From: Stieleria magnilauensis
GTDB lineage: Bacteria; Planctomycetota; Planctomycetia; Pirellulales; Pirellulaceae
Length of the DNA: 64,000 bases
Assembly: GCA_007753675.1 (NCBI GenBank)
Contig: CP036432.1
Location: 4,314,394 to 4,378,393, forward strand
Direction of reading: 5' to 3'
Shown: one piece after another, positions 51,676-60,044 of the stretch
How the letters are laid out: the number at the start of each line of letters is the position of its first letter
How positions within the stretch are numbered: position 1 is the stretch's first letter
Notes under the pieces: generated by a model
Told to the model about the DNA's origin: nothing
Seen by the model: only the letters and a program-made list of their open reading frames with translations
The model's database searches: none
Program-made: the position numbers and the translations under genes

Positions 51676-52890
51676 TTAGGACGAGGGGGAAACATCTGAA
51701 AACGCGACGCCTTCGATCTCGACAAGCAGTTCGGGCCGACACACATCCGCCACGGCGTAGATCGCCGGCACGGATCCAAACCGGGCTTCGCAAATCGACC
51801 GACATGTCTCGTAGTCCTGCGGACGTTTGACATACACACGGACTTTGGCCAGATCCGTCAACTCGGCGGCCAGCCCCGGCAGTCCATGATGTTCAAAGTT
51901 CGCTCCGCTGATCAAGTTTTCGATGTTGTCGATCGTCTGTTCAGTCTGCTTTTCGACGTCGCCCAGGTGAACGCTTTCCGAATCCAGGATACTGGCGGTG
52001 CCGGAGATCCAGGTGGTCACGTGGTCGCCGATCTTGACGGCCATGGCGCGCGAGAAGAGCGGGCTTCGGGGTGAAAACTTTCTCGCATAATCGAAGGCCG
52101 ATGTCTGTCGCGGGTTTTCCAGGGGATGCAACGAAACGTCTTCACGATCGGTTTGCAGTCCGAGGCAACTGACTGTCAGACCGGGGCCGGCCATTCCGAT
52201 CCCCGTACTGGCCGGGTAAAACGGATGCCCGTCGCGCGACGTGTTGATCTGGCCGGCCGATTCGAGCCGTTGAAAGAATTCGGCGCGAGCCCGGTTGAGT
52301 TCTCGATACCGTTCGATCGGTTCTCCCGTCGGACGAGATTCCAGTTCGGTGATGCTGCCTTGGTACAACCAGATCCGGCAAACGTCGTTGAAGCTGGCAT
52401 CGACATGCTGCAAACGTTCGGCCAGTCGACGAAACGAGTCTGCCGATTCCTCGTACGCGCTGGCGGCCTGCGGTGGAGACGTGATCCCGGCGACGTAGAT
52501 CCAGCGGAGTCCATCGTAGGACACCGTGACCAGATCGGGTAACGGGAAATCAACCTGAACCCCTTCGCCGCCAAGGGCCCAGGCTTCGATCGCCAACGCC
52601 TGACCGTCACAGGGCGGTTGAATCACAAAACTGGTCGCCGGCACCCGGTCTCGGTAGGTCGCTTTGAACAACTCTTGAAACGTCGCGATGTCATCGGCCG
52701 AGCGGACAAAGACGGTTTGCTTCGTCAACGCCATCGGAACCGATTGTCGCCGCAGAATCTCGCGGATCGTCGAAACCGCCTCCCCAGCCTGGTCGATCGG
52801 AGCGCCGACGTTGGGCGGCGTGACCATCAATGCAATGCGTGTGACGTCGTCGAGTTGGACGAGACGGTGTTGCGGTTGGCTCATTAACAT
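51676..52890 (-). CDS. RidA/YjgF-like multi-domain protein
   Basis: About 404 residues containing at least two YjgF/RidA-like alpha-beta units: an N-terminal one (LDDVTRIALMVTPPNVG, EAVSTIREILRRQSVPMALT) and a C-terminal one (GDHVTTWISGTASI, QTEQTIDNIENLIS, LTDLAKVRVYVKRPQDYET, VEIEGVAFSD). Between them ADSFRRLAERLQHVDASFND looks like a further related segment. Three-part architecture recalls the chorismatase/FkbO group, which shares this fold, but the chorismate site was not recognised. The start is uncertain: ATG at 52890 or 52884, or a GTG at 52971 overlapping the PP2C gene. Its stop is 18 bp before the DUF1549 gene. Confidence 0.7.
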   Translation of the reverse strand: MLMSQPQHRLVQLDDVTRIALMVTPPNVGAPIDQAGEAVSTIREILRRQSVPMALTKQTVFVRSADDIATFQELFKATYRDRVPATSFVIQPPCDGQALAIEAWALGGEGVQVDFPLPDLVTVSYDGLRWIYVAGITSPPQAASAYEESADSFRRLAERLQHVDASFNDVCRIWLYQGSITELESRPTGEPIERYRELNRARAEFFQRLESAGQINTSRDGHPFYPASTGIGMAGPGLTVSCLGLQTDREDVSLHPLENPRQTSAFDYARKFSPRSPLFSRAMAVKIGDHVTTWISGTASILDSESVHLGDVEKQTEQTIDNIENLISGANFEHHGLPGLAAELTDLAKVRVYVKRPQDYETCRSICEARFGSVPAIYAVADVCRPELLVEIEGVAFSDVSPSS

Positions 52891-52951
52891 GTTGGTTTCA
52901 TTGCCATTGAAAATGGTGACGCGACGGGGTCGCCGGGGGCGTGTATCGGCG

Positions 52952-53764
52952 TCAGGTTTGAAAGACGACACAGGAAACGTTGTCGCGAGCTTTGCGTTCC
53001 AACGCCGCGCCGATCAACTGATCGACGCATTCCTGCGGGTCAAAACAGCGGGCCATGATTTGTGCGATTTCGTCATCCGTCAGTTCGTCGGTCAGCCCAT
53101 CGGACGTCAGCATGACGCGGTCGCCTATGCTGATCTGCGCCGAACGCAAACGGGCGCGTTGCTGCAATCCCTGCGCGCTGACACTGTTGGTGACGACGTG
53201 ACGCCAGCGGTGAACCCGAGCCTGACGTGCATCGATGGAGCCCGCATCGACCAAGCCTTGGACCAGGGTTTCATCTTTGGTCAGTCGTGTCAGTGTGTTG
53301 CGATGCAGGAGATAGACGCGACAATCACCGACGTGACCGTAGTACATCCGGCCGCAATAAACGAACGCGACCGCCAACGTGCAGCCCATGTGATCGTATT
53401 CCGGATGATCACTCACCGCGCTCGACATTTCCCGCGTCGCACACGAAATGGCTTCCCGATAGACGGACTGGATCCCCGAGTAGGACAGTGAGTTTTGACG
53501 GGTCCTGCTCTGCCAAACCATCGGAATGGTTTCCATCGCAATCTGACTGGCCATCGCACCACCCAGGTGGCCGCCCATGCCATCAGCGACCAGATAAAAC
53601 TGGCTCGGGTCCGATCGATAAAATCGGTCTTCGTTGTAATCGCGTCCGCCGCAAACCGATGCGCCCGCCGAACGGATCGCCAGTTCGAACCCGTACTCGT
53701 CAGCACCGGAGTACGTTTCCGCAGATTTCGAAGCGAGATATCGCTGAACAATGGAAGTGGGCAT
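52952..53764 (-). CDS. PP2C-family Ser/Thr protein phosphatase
   Basis: 270 residues, cytoplasmic, no membrane segment. Metal-dependent phosphatase motifs are in order: GGRDYNEDRFY, LVADGMGGHLGGAMAS, DHMGCTLAVAFV, GHVGDCRVYLL, LTSDGLTDELTDDEI and RKARDNVSCVVF, giving the conserved Asp metal ligands. It probably counteracts Ser/Thr kinases; one such kinase is 34 kb away in the window. An AAGGAC Shine-Dalgarno precedes the ATG. First gene of the run leading to the DUF1549/1501/PPC genes. Confidence 0.93.
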   Translation of the reverse strand: MPTSIVQRYLASKSAETYSGADEYGFELAIRSAGASVCGGRDYNEDRFYRSDPSQFYLVADGMGGHLGGAMASQIAMETIPMVWQSRTRQNSLSYSGIQSVYREAISCATREMSSAVSDHPEYDHMGCTLAVAFVYCGRMYYGHVGDCRVYLLHRNTLTRLTKDETLVQGLVDAGSIDARQARVHRWRHVVTNSVSAQGLQQRARLRSAQISIGDRVMLTSDGLTDELTDDEIAQIMARCFDPQECVDQLIGAALERKARDNVSCVVFQT

Positions 53765-54055
53765 CGCAGAGGTCCTTCAGACGGGGAAGGACACTCGCAG
53801 GTGCACGAATGGTGCCAGCTGAATCGATTGTGTCAAAGTAAATGGTGCGAACGTGAAATCATCGGAGTTTCACGCCCTGACAGATGCCGGCTGTGACATT
53901 TTGTCCAAATCATGCATCGGCTGCGAGCGAGCGGCACGCGAAACCGAGATAGCGCCGTTGTGAGGGCGTGCTCTGGGCCGTGCGTCAACGGCACAGAAAA
54001 GGTGCGGATCGGCGCGCGTCCGGCGCCCGGTCCACCCGTCGTGATCGGCATCGAT
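53765..54055. promoter_or_regulatory. Upstream region of PP2C gene with inverted repeat and -35-like box
   Basis: No gene is seen. CGTGAAA at 53852-53858 and TTTCACG at 53868-53874 form a perfect 7-bp inverted repeat about 90 bp upstream of the PP2C start. On the minus strand, TTGACA (53831-53836) resembles a -35 box, but the matching -10 is poor. Confidence 0.3.
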
Positions 54056-54313
54056 TCACTCGTGCAACGCGGCAACGGGGCGTCGTCGTCCGATCCGATG
54101 AATCTCGCTCAGCGGGATCGACCGGACGTGCTTGGACGGGGGCACGATCGCATAGAGGCGGTCTGCGTCGACGATAAACTGCCATGGGTCGGCGATGACG
54201 ATCGTTTCGCCACCGATCAACTGGACCGCGATCGTGGCGAACGGTGTCTGCCGCTGCAGCTGCCGGAGCATCCGGACATGTTGCTGTTTTTTCTCGCAGT
54301 TTGGCTGATTCAT
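54056..54313 (-). CDS. Small conserved-type hypothetical protein (85 aa)
   Basis: 85 residues, MNQPNCEKKQQHVRML at the start, then RQTPFATIAVQLIGGETIVI, DPWQFIVDADRLYAIVPP and SKHVRSIPLSEIHRIG. The pattern (short helix, then PF..I.V.L..GE.I.I and a hydrophobic strand ending near SEIHRI) resembles a small beta-barrel family seen repeatedly in planctomycetes and cyanobacteria, but I cannot name it. It is divergent from the downstream lipoprotein gene. An in-frame reading could start further up at 54421; the inner ATG at 54313 looks better. Confidence 0.5.
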   Translation of the reverse strand: MNQPNCEKKQQHVRMLRQLQRQTPFATIAVQLIGGETIVIADPWQFIVDADRLYAIVPPSKHVRSIPLSEIHRIGRRRPVAALHE

Positions 54314-54500
54314 CGATCCAATCGGCAAAGATTCGACACGCGTCGGGCGAACCATCATTGTATCGTCCAAAGTCGCTGATGCTCCAAAACAATGACGGCG
54401 TGCGCCCGATTTCCAGCCCAAACCCGGCCTTGGTTTTGTCTGGGCAGATCCGGGCGTTAAGATGAATCATGGCGCGACCCACCTCTCCTGAAGGATACCC

Positions 54501-55781
54501 ATGCGAAGCTTCCCCCCCAGTTTGACGCTTGCCGCAATTCTGATCGGATGCTGTGGCTGCGAAAAAAATCCGTTCGCCGGCACGTTCGGATCCGACACGT
54601 CCACTGCCAGCCAAGTCGAAACCGCCGAGGGAAGCTCCACCGAGGGGGACTCCGCGATCGCCATCGTCTCGGAAACGATCGGCGACGGCCGGCTGCGCCA
54701 GCGCCTGGGCGATCTCTTCGAACGCGTCTTGCCGACCTTGGAAGAGACCCGACAGTTGGTCGATCGACATGCCGAGCTGCCCGACAGTTCGGTGATCCCC
54801 TTCAAGCTGGACAAACAATCCAACTCCGCTCAGATCAACGAACTGCTCGACCAGGCGATCGTGGCGCTGAGCATTTCGGAGGTCAGTGACTACCGCCGCC
54901 GGATTCGCGAGGCCAACGAGGCCATCGCGCAGTCCCAGACCAACATTGCCGACTATCGTCGCCAGCGGGTCTCCGCGTCCTGGGCCAAGGATCAAAGCCA
55001 GCTCGACAAGGTCAACCCGTTTGAGCTTTCCAAAGAAGCCCTCGATGAAAGCATCGCCTCGGAGGAAGAGGAGATCGAACGCCAAAAAGCAATCCTGGTC
55101 AAACTGAAAAAGACGTTCGCCGAGGAACTCTCGAAGATCGGTGTCGAAGTCGATCAAGAGGGGGTGGAATCGTTGCTGTCCTCGGTCTCGGGCGATGACA
55201 TCGTCACGATGGCCGTCGTCTTCGACAACATCAAACACGTCACGGCGCAGCTTCAAGAACTGACCGAAGAAAGCGGCGAGGCGTTGGATGTGTCGAAGCG
55301 GTACTACGGGATCTACGTCGTCATGATCCACGTGATGGATCGAATTCAAAAGACGTTCGTCCGCGACGTCCACGAAAAACACATCCCGAAACTCAACGAG
55401 TTTTCCGCCCAAGCAGAACAGAACATCAAACAGGCGCAAACGCTGATCAAGGTCAGCGGCGGTGACCGCGACGTCCTCGAGTCGAACATCGCCTCCAACG
55501 AGCTGACACGCCAGACCGCCAGCTTGTACATCGAATACCTCAAACGCAACGCGGCACTGATCGAAAAGGAAAACAAGCTGGCTCAAAAGAAACTGGCCAC
55601 CGCCATGAACACCTATGACACCGTCAAACTTTCCAGCGACGTCGCGGCGCTGATGAACACCGGACGCCGTGATTTTGAAACACTGATGAAACTCAAAGTC
55701 CCCTCGCTCCGCGAGTTCAACAACGAAGCGATTCGGAAAGAGTTTCAACGCATGACGAGCGAACTGCGAGCGGGACGCTAG
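54501..55781 (+). CDS. Coiled-coil lipoprotein of unknown function
   Basis: 426 residues. The N-terminus is a lipoprotein signal (LTLAAILIGCCGCEKNPFAG, with lipobox before the Cys). The rest is almost all helix with heptad-like charge patterns: EVSDYRRRIREANEAIAQSQ, LDESIASEEEEIERQKAILV, and VHEKHIPKLNEFSAQAEQNI. A hydrophobic patch near residue 275 (YYGIYVVMIHVMDRI) may be membrane-associated or a helix core. A GAAGGA Shine-Dalgarno precedes the ATG. It resembles toxin-like or toroid-type helical periplasmic proteins, but no family is recognised. Confidence 0.75.
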   Translation: MRSFPPSLTLAAILIGCCGCEKNPFAGTFGSDTSTASQVETAEGSSTEGDSAIAIVSETIGDGRLRQRLGDLFERVLPTLEETRQLVDRHAELPDSSVIPFKLDKQSNSAQINELLDQAIVALSISEVSDYRRRIREANEAIAQSQTNIADYRRQRVSASWAKDQSQLDKVNPFELSKEALDESIASEEEEIERQKAILVKLKKTFAEELSKIGVEVDQEGVESLLSSVSGDDIVTMAVVFDNIKHVTAQLQELTEESGEALDVSKRYYGIYVVMIHVMDRIQKTFVRDVHEKHIPKLNEFSAQAEQNIKQAQTLIKVSGGDRDVLESNIASNELTRQTASLYIEYLKRNAALIEKENKLAQKKLATAMNTYDTVKLSSDVAALMNTGRRDFETLMKLKVPSLREFNNEAIRKEFQRMTSELRAGR

Positions 55782-55800
55782 GAGTCTATCGCAGCTCAAT

Positions 55801-55920
55801 TTTCGGGTAGTGGACGAGGCGACGAGTCCCCTGGCCAACGTAGTGGACGAGGCGACGAGTCCCCTGTAGTCGGCATCTTGGCAAGGACTCGTCGCCTCGT
55901 CCACTACCGCCTACCCGAAA
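55801..55920. repeat. Family A hairpin repeat, copy 2, with duplicated left arm
   Basis: The same arms as at 12980-13066, but the left arm (GTAGTGGACGAGGCGACGAG) occurs twice, about 34 bp apart, before the single right arm at about 55885-55907. The upstream GCAGCTCAAT and downstream CTACCCGAAA flanks are also conserved. Confidence 0.9.
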
Positions 55921-56000
55921 ACCAAGCTGCGGTGGAATACGAGTGACCTCCGGAGGATGCTCGCTGGTGTCGGGTATCCCGGAGCGATGGAACGCCCGTC

Positions 56001-56136
56001 GGCAACGCTGTGAAGCATTTACTCCCTGCGTTTGACGAGGTGTTAGCGGCAGGGCGCAAGCCCTCCGGTCCCTCATCGTTCCCGAAACACCGGAGGGCTC
56101 GCGCCCTACCGCTAAAAAATGCTTCACAGCGTTGCC
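56001..56136. repeat. Nested palindrome: 20-bp inverted repeat enclosing family B copy
   Basis: GGCAACGCTGTGAAGCATTT at 56001-56020 is the exact inverted complement of 56117-56136. Inside, family B arms run TTAGCGGCAGGGCGCAAGCC (from 56043) to CGCGCCCTACCGCTAA (to 56115). Confidence 0.9.
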
Positions 56137-56200
56137 CCGTCGGCCTCGCGACAGACGGCTGATCCCGATCGATCAGCCTGCATGTTCGACGCCGCGCGTC

Positions 56201-57502
56201 TCAGCGAGAAAGCGTCCGATACGTCGTCGTGACGCTGCGAAACAAACCGATCGATGGAAACAGCGGCTCGGCGATCATGTCCAAGTGATCGTATCCTTTC
56301 TTGATCGGGGCATCCCCGGCATCGAGGCGGTCGATCACGATCTCTTCGATGTCTCTTGCCAGACCTCGCGTGTCACAGTTGGTGCTGGAATTGGTCATCA
56401 CCGCGACCGCCAACCCGCGATTGGGATACAGCGACAGATGGCAGCGTGCCTTGGTTTGGGAGCCGCCGTGTTCCACTTTGAAATCCAAATCGCTCGCCGT
56501 CCCCTGGCGAATTCGCCATCCTAGCGACCAGTTCGTCAGGTCTCCGTTGCGGAGCGACTGCGGCGACCACATGTCTGATTTCTCCGCGGGGCTCAAAATC
56601 TCGTCGCCCAACAGTGCGGCCGCGTAACGCCCCATGTCCTCAACGGTGGAGATGAACCCGCCGCCGGCCAGCTTCCATGACACGTCGTCGTCTCGATTGT
56701 CGCGCGTCGCGACGCCACCGCTGAGCGTGTAGCCGACCGCCCGTCGTGGAGCCGGATTCCAGAGCGTGTCGGGGCGAAGCGTTGTCATACCGGCAGGCTG
56801 GGCGATCAGCATCTGCGTCAACTGATCGAACGAGCCTCCCATTTTTTGTTCTAGTACAACGCCCGCCAAATTGTACGCCGGCGTCGAGTAAGACCAGCGA
56901 TTCCCCGGCAGATCGATCAGCGGGTTGTCGACCCAATAGCTCAGCGCCCATTCCATTCCGGTGTTGACATCCTTATCAGCCGCCAATGATGCAGGTGGCT
57001 CGGGTCGCTTCAGTCCGTTGCTGTAGTGTTGAATCCCCGAGGTATGGCTGAGCAGTTGTCGCATCGTGATGAATCGACGGAACCAGGGCACGCTCTGGCC
57101 GTTATTCAGATTTCCGCCAACGTAATACTTGCTCGGAACCTTGTAACTCGGGTAGTAATAGGGGACGTTGGTGTCCAGGTCGACGATGCCGTCGTTGTCG
57201 GCCATCACCGCCAGCACGCCCGTCAAGGTTTTTGAAACCGACGCCCAACGGAAACGCGTCGCCTTCGGATCGACGAAAATGTCGGCTTCACGGTCTTCTT
57301 TGCCGTAACCTCGCAGGTAAACAATCTCGCCGTCATGAACGACGGCCAGCCCCATCCCGACAACCCCTTTGTCCTTTCGATAATCATCGACTTGCTTTTC
57401 GATGTCTGGATCACCGAAATAGATTGTGGCGAAATCCTGTGACCAACCGACCGTGCCGGTGCACAGCATCAAACCGACCCAAAAAAAACGTTGTACCAAC
57501 AT
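56201..57502 (-). CDS. Secreted serine hydrolase, class C beta-lactamase family
   Basis: 433 residues with an export signal (VQRFFWVGLMLCTGTVGWSQ). Beta-lactamase/D-Ala-D-Ala carboxypeptidase motifs: SVSK with Ser88 and Lys91 in RWASVSKTLTGVLAVM, the Tyr motif in WSYSTPAYNLAGVVLEQ, and KVEHGGSQTKA as the third box. The family includes peptidases, esterases and beta-lactamases, so the substrate is open; there is no evidence of antibiotic resistance. The ATG at 57502 has a GGGAGT Shine-Dalgarno. Divergent from the epimerase gene. Confidence 0.9.
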   Translation of the reverse strand: MLVQRFFWVGLMLCTGTVGWSQDFATIYFGDPDIEKQVDDYRKDKGVVGMGLAVVHDGEIVYLRGYGKEDREADIFVDPKATRFRWASVSKTLTGVLAVMADNDGIVDLDTNVPYYYPSYKVPSKYYVGGNLNNGQSVPWFRRFITMRQLLSHTSGIQHYSNGLKRPEPPASLAADKDVNTGMEWALSYWVDNPLIDLPGNRWSYSTPAYNLAGVVLEQKMGGSFDQLTQMLIAQPAGMTTLRPDTLWNPAPRRAVGYTLSGGVATRDNRDDDVSWKLAGGGFISTVEDMGRYAAALLGDEILSPAEKSDMWSPQSLRNGDLTNWSLGWRIRQGTASDLDFKVEHGGSQTKARCHLSLYPNRGLAVAVMTNSSTNCDTRGLARDIEEIVIDRLDAGDAPIKKGYDHLDMIAEPLFPSIGLFRSVTTTYRTLSR

Positions 57503-57654
57503 TGCATTCGACTCCCGTACGAAGATGGTGAAGTGTGTTTGCTGCATCGCGAATGTTCGCAACACAGACACGCCTCCCAAGCGAGAACATCGAGCCGATG
57601 TGACAGGCTAAACTAAAAACCTCCGAACCCCGGGCCGAGGACGAGAGCGATTCC

Positions 57655-58668
57655 ATGACGCGACAGACCATTCTGATTACCGGCGGATACGGATGCATCG
57701 GCGCGGAAACGGCCAAGTGGTTGATCGCCCACTGCGATGCCGAACTGATCGTGTGCAGCCGCAGCGTCAGTTCCGCGCGGAGCGAACGCGTGTTCCACGA
57801 TGTCGATCGCGATCGGATGATGTTTGTCCAGGCGGATGTCAGCGATCCGAAGCGAATGGGGGAGATCCTGTGCGCAAACGAAGTCACGCACGTGGTGCAC
57901 TTGGCGGCACTGCAAACCCCCGACTGCAATGCCCATCGTGATTTGGGGTTGCAGATCAACCTGGCCGGCACGCAACACCTGATCGAAGCGATCAAGGCCT
58001 GCGCTCGACCGTTGGAACGATTCGTCTATGCCAGCTCCATCGCCGTCTATGGGCCCCGCGCCGCCTACCCACAAGACCGCGTTCCGATGCTGGCGATGCC
58101 CGAACCGGTCAACGTCTACGGCGTTTGGAAGCTTGCCGGTGAAAACGTGGCGCGGCTGTTCTGTGGCGAAACCGGAACCCCCACCATCAGTCTTCGCCCC
58201 GGCGTCCTGTTCGGCCCCGGACGTGACGCCGGACTGACGTCCACACCGACGACCGCAATGAAGTGTGTCGCGCTCGGATTGCCCTACAAGATTCCATTCC
58301 GTTCGCGACAAGATTACCTGTTCGCACCCGATGTCGGCGCGGCGTTCGGCAACGCCGTCCTCGGGCCATTCGATGGATACGGCGCGTTTACGTTACCCAG
58401 TCAAACCGTCGACACGGCCACCTTTGTCGACGTGCTTCGTCACGCGACCACCGAACTCGGCATCGCAGACCGATTCCAAATTTCGATCGGCGATCAAATG
58501 GTCCCGTTCATCTGCGATCTGGAGTATGAACCGTTTCTCGAAGCCTTTCCGGACGTCCCACAAACCGACCTGCAACTCGCGATCCGAAGATCTTTGGAAG
58601 TGTTTTGCGATCAAGTCCAGCGAGGTTGGTTGACGGCCTCCGACGTGACGGGCGAGTCATTGCGGTAG
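57655..58668 (+). CDS. NAD(P)-dependent sugar epimerase/dehydratase (extended SDR)
   Basis: 337 residues. The Rossmann start ITGGYGCIGAETAKWL, Asp-rich second strand, VVHLAALQTPDCNAH, FVYASSIAVYGP and the Tyr-x3-Lys site in VNVYGVWKLAGENVARL mark an extended short-chain dehydrogenase. RPGVLFGPGRDAG continues the family pattern. Related members act on nucleotide sugars. Next to a glycosyltransferase on the opposite strand and nagBA downstream, which may point to surface sugar metabolism (inference). Confidence 0.88.
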   Translation: MTRQTILITGGYGCIGAETAKWLIAHCDAELIVCSRSVSSARSERVFHDVDRDRMMFVQADVSDPKRMGEILCANEVTHVVHLAALQTPDCNAHRDLGLQINLAGTQHLIEAIKACARPLERFVYASSIAVYGPRAAYPQDRVPMLAMPEPVNVYGVWKLAGENVARLFCGETGTPTISLRPGVLFGPGRDAGLTSTPTTAMKCVALGLPYKIPFRSRQDYLFAPDVGAAFGNAVLGPFDGYGAFTLPSQTVDTATFVDVLRHATTELGIADRFQISIGDQMVPFICDLEYEPFLEAFPDVPQTDLQLAIRRSLEVFCDQVQRGWLTASDVTGESLR

Positions 58669-58712
58669 GTGCCGTTGGATTGCGTTTGGAAATGCATTTC
58701 CCCGGTAGCAGT

Positions 58713-59882
58713 TCAAGCCGCTTGCTTGGCCGCGGGCGTGAGATAGGGGAACAGGTGCAGCCGCTTGGTGGATTGGTTTTCCAAATCCCGGCAAAACGCA
58801 GCCGGACTGAGGTGAGATTCGTAGTAGTCGATCACGCCGCGTCGCAGTTTGATGATTTGGCGTTCATCCATGGTTTCGATTCGTGCCGCGGCGCGACGCA
58901 AACCGTCGATGCCTTGGTAGGTGATGCAATTCTCACCATCGCTTAACGGCGGCGTGAACAACGAGTTGTACTCCAGCACCGGGATCGTGCCGACGGCGAT
59001 GGCTTCGATCGCGTTGTGAGAAAGCGGGTAATCGCATCCGGGGGCGGCCAGAAAAAAATCCGACTGTGCGAGCAATCCCAGCCACCGACTCGCATCGGGA
59101 CGATAGACCGCGTTATCGATCATGACGAACGATTCGTGGCGTTGCCGCTGTGCCGATTCGAGCTGTTCGTCGCAGTCGATCCAGAGCGTGGAGTCGTAGA
59201 AGTACCGATTGACTTCGCGGACCACGCGGTGCCGTTCAACGGGCTGCAGCCGCGTGTATTTATTGATCCGGCGATAAGACGCTTCGGAACAGTGCCCCCC
59301 AAAAAAAATTCGCCAGACCCGGGCGCGACTCCGGTAGTCTTCGAAGCGTTGATCCTCGCCGTGATCCCAGATGGCCGGAAAAAAACTGTAGGGCATCGCC
59401 AGATCGCCCGGCTGCAGCGGTTTTTGAGTGCCGGTCAGGACCGGCAGCGTTCGTCGTGCGTAGCGATGCGCCGCGGCGCCGTCGGACAGACAGAGATCAA
59501 AGGGACAAAAATCCGCAGGCAGTTGGTCTTCGAAGAACGGGCGGGTTTGCGATAACGCGTTCGCTTTGAAGGTGCGATGGCCGGTTTGCAAGAAGGCCAG
59601 ACGGGGGACCATCGACAATTCATAGCCGCCTCGCCGCAGCAGCATCACCAAGGCGTGAAATCGCCGCCCCTGCTCGCCGTCGCTGGCGATCCGTCGCAGG
59701 TCCAGCAAACAACGCCGCGTTGCGTCCGGCCGCGATGTCGCAACCGCGTCACCGCCTGTCCGCTCGCTCCAACTGTCAAACACACGTTTGCAATGGGCAT
59801 AGCGCCACAGCCAACGGTGCTGTTTGAAGGACCGTTCGAGCGTGAGACCGAAATGACGCAGGTTCACCAATGGTCTGGGCAT
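58713..59882 (-). CDS. Exostosin-like glycosyltransferase family protein
   Basis: 389 residues (or 406 if the GTG at 59933 is used). The C-terminal half has LLAQSDFFLAAPGCDYPLSHN followed by AIEAIAVGTIPVLE, matching the exostosin/GT47-like pattern of a C-terminal donor-binding EAI..G.IPV motif. Earlier, YRRINKYTRLQPVERHRVVR and SFVMIDNAVYRPD are consistent with such enzymes. No export signal or membrane helix. Acceptor and donor are unknown. Confidence 0.7.
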   Translation of the reverse strand: MPRPLVNLRHFGLTLERSFKQHRWLWRYAHCKRVFDSWSERTGGDAVATSRPDATRRCLLDLRRIASDGEQGRRFHALVMLLRRGGYELSMVPRLAFLQTGHRTFKANALSQTRPFFEDQLPADFCPFDLCLSDGAAAHRYARRTLPVLTGTQKPLQPGDLAMPYSFFPAIWDHGEDQRFEDYRSRARVWRIFFGGHCSEASYRRINKYTRLQPVERHRVVREVNRYFYDSTLWIDCDEQLESAQRQRHESFVMIDNAVYRPDASRWLGLLAQSDFFLAAPGCDYPLSHNAIEAIAVGTIPVLEYNSLFTPPLSDGENCITYQGIDGLRRAAARIETMDERQIIKLRRGVIDYYESHLSPAAFCRDLENQSTKRLHLFPYLTPAAKQAA

Positions 59883-60044
59883 GCTGGGTGGGGGACGAAA
59901 ACGTGTTAAGATCTGCAGCGATCGTTGCCGCACGGGCCGATCCGTCGAGATCTTGCCGCGACGGCGCGATCCTACTGACCAGCAGCGATCGATCGCTAGG
60001 TCAGGTCAATTCGAGACACCCAATGGAGCCAACCGGGATTCACT

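Larger units (their letters stand above)
55782..56200. repeat. 419-bp spacer built from two palindromic repeat families
   Basis: No gene is seen. Family A copy 2 (55801-55920) is followed by a nested palindrome at 56001-56136 that contains family B copy 2. It separates the convergent lipoprotein and serine hydrolase genes. Confidence 0.85.

Noticed and set aside
53985..55904. 639-residue minus-strand frame across the lipoprotein gene
   Set aside because: Begins inside the family A repeat and runs antisense to a lipoprotein with clear lipobox and Shine-Dalgarno.
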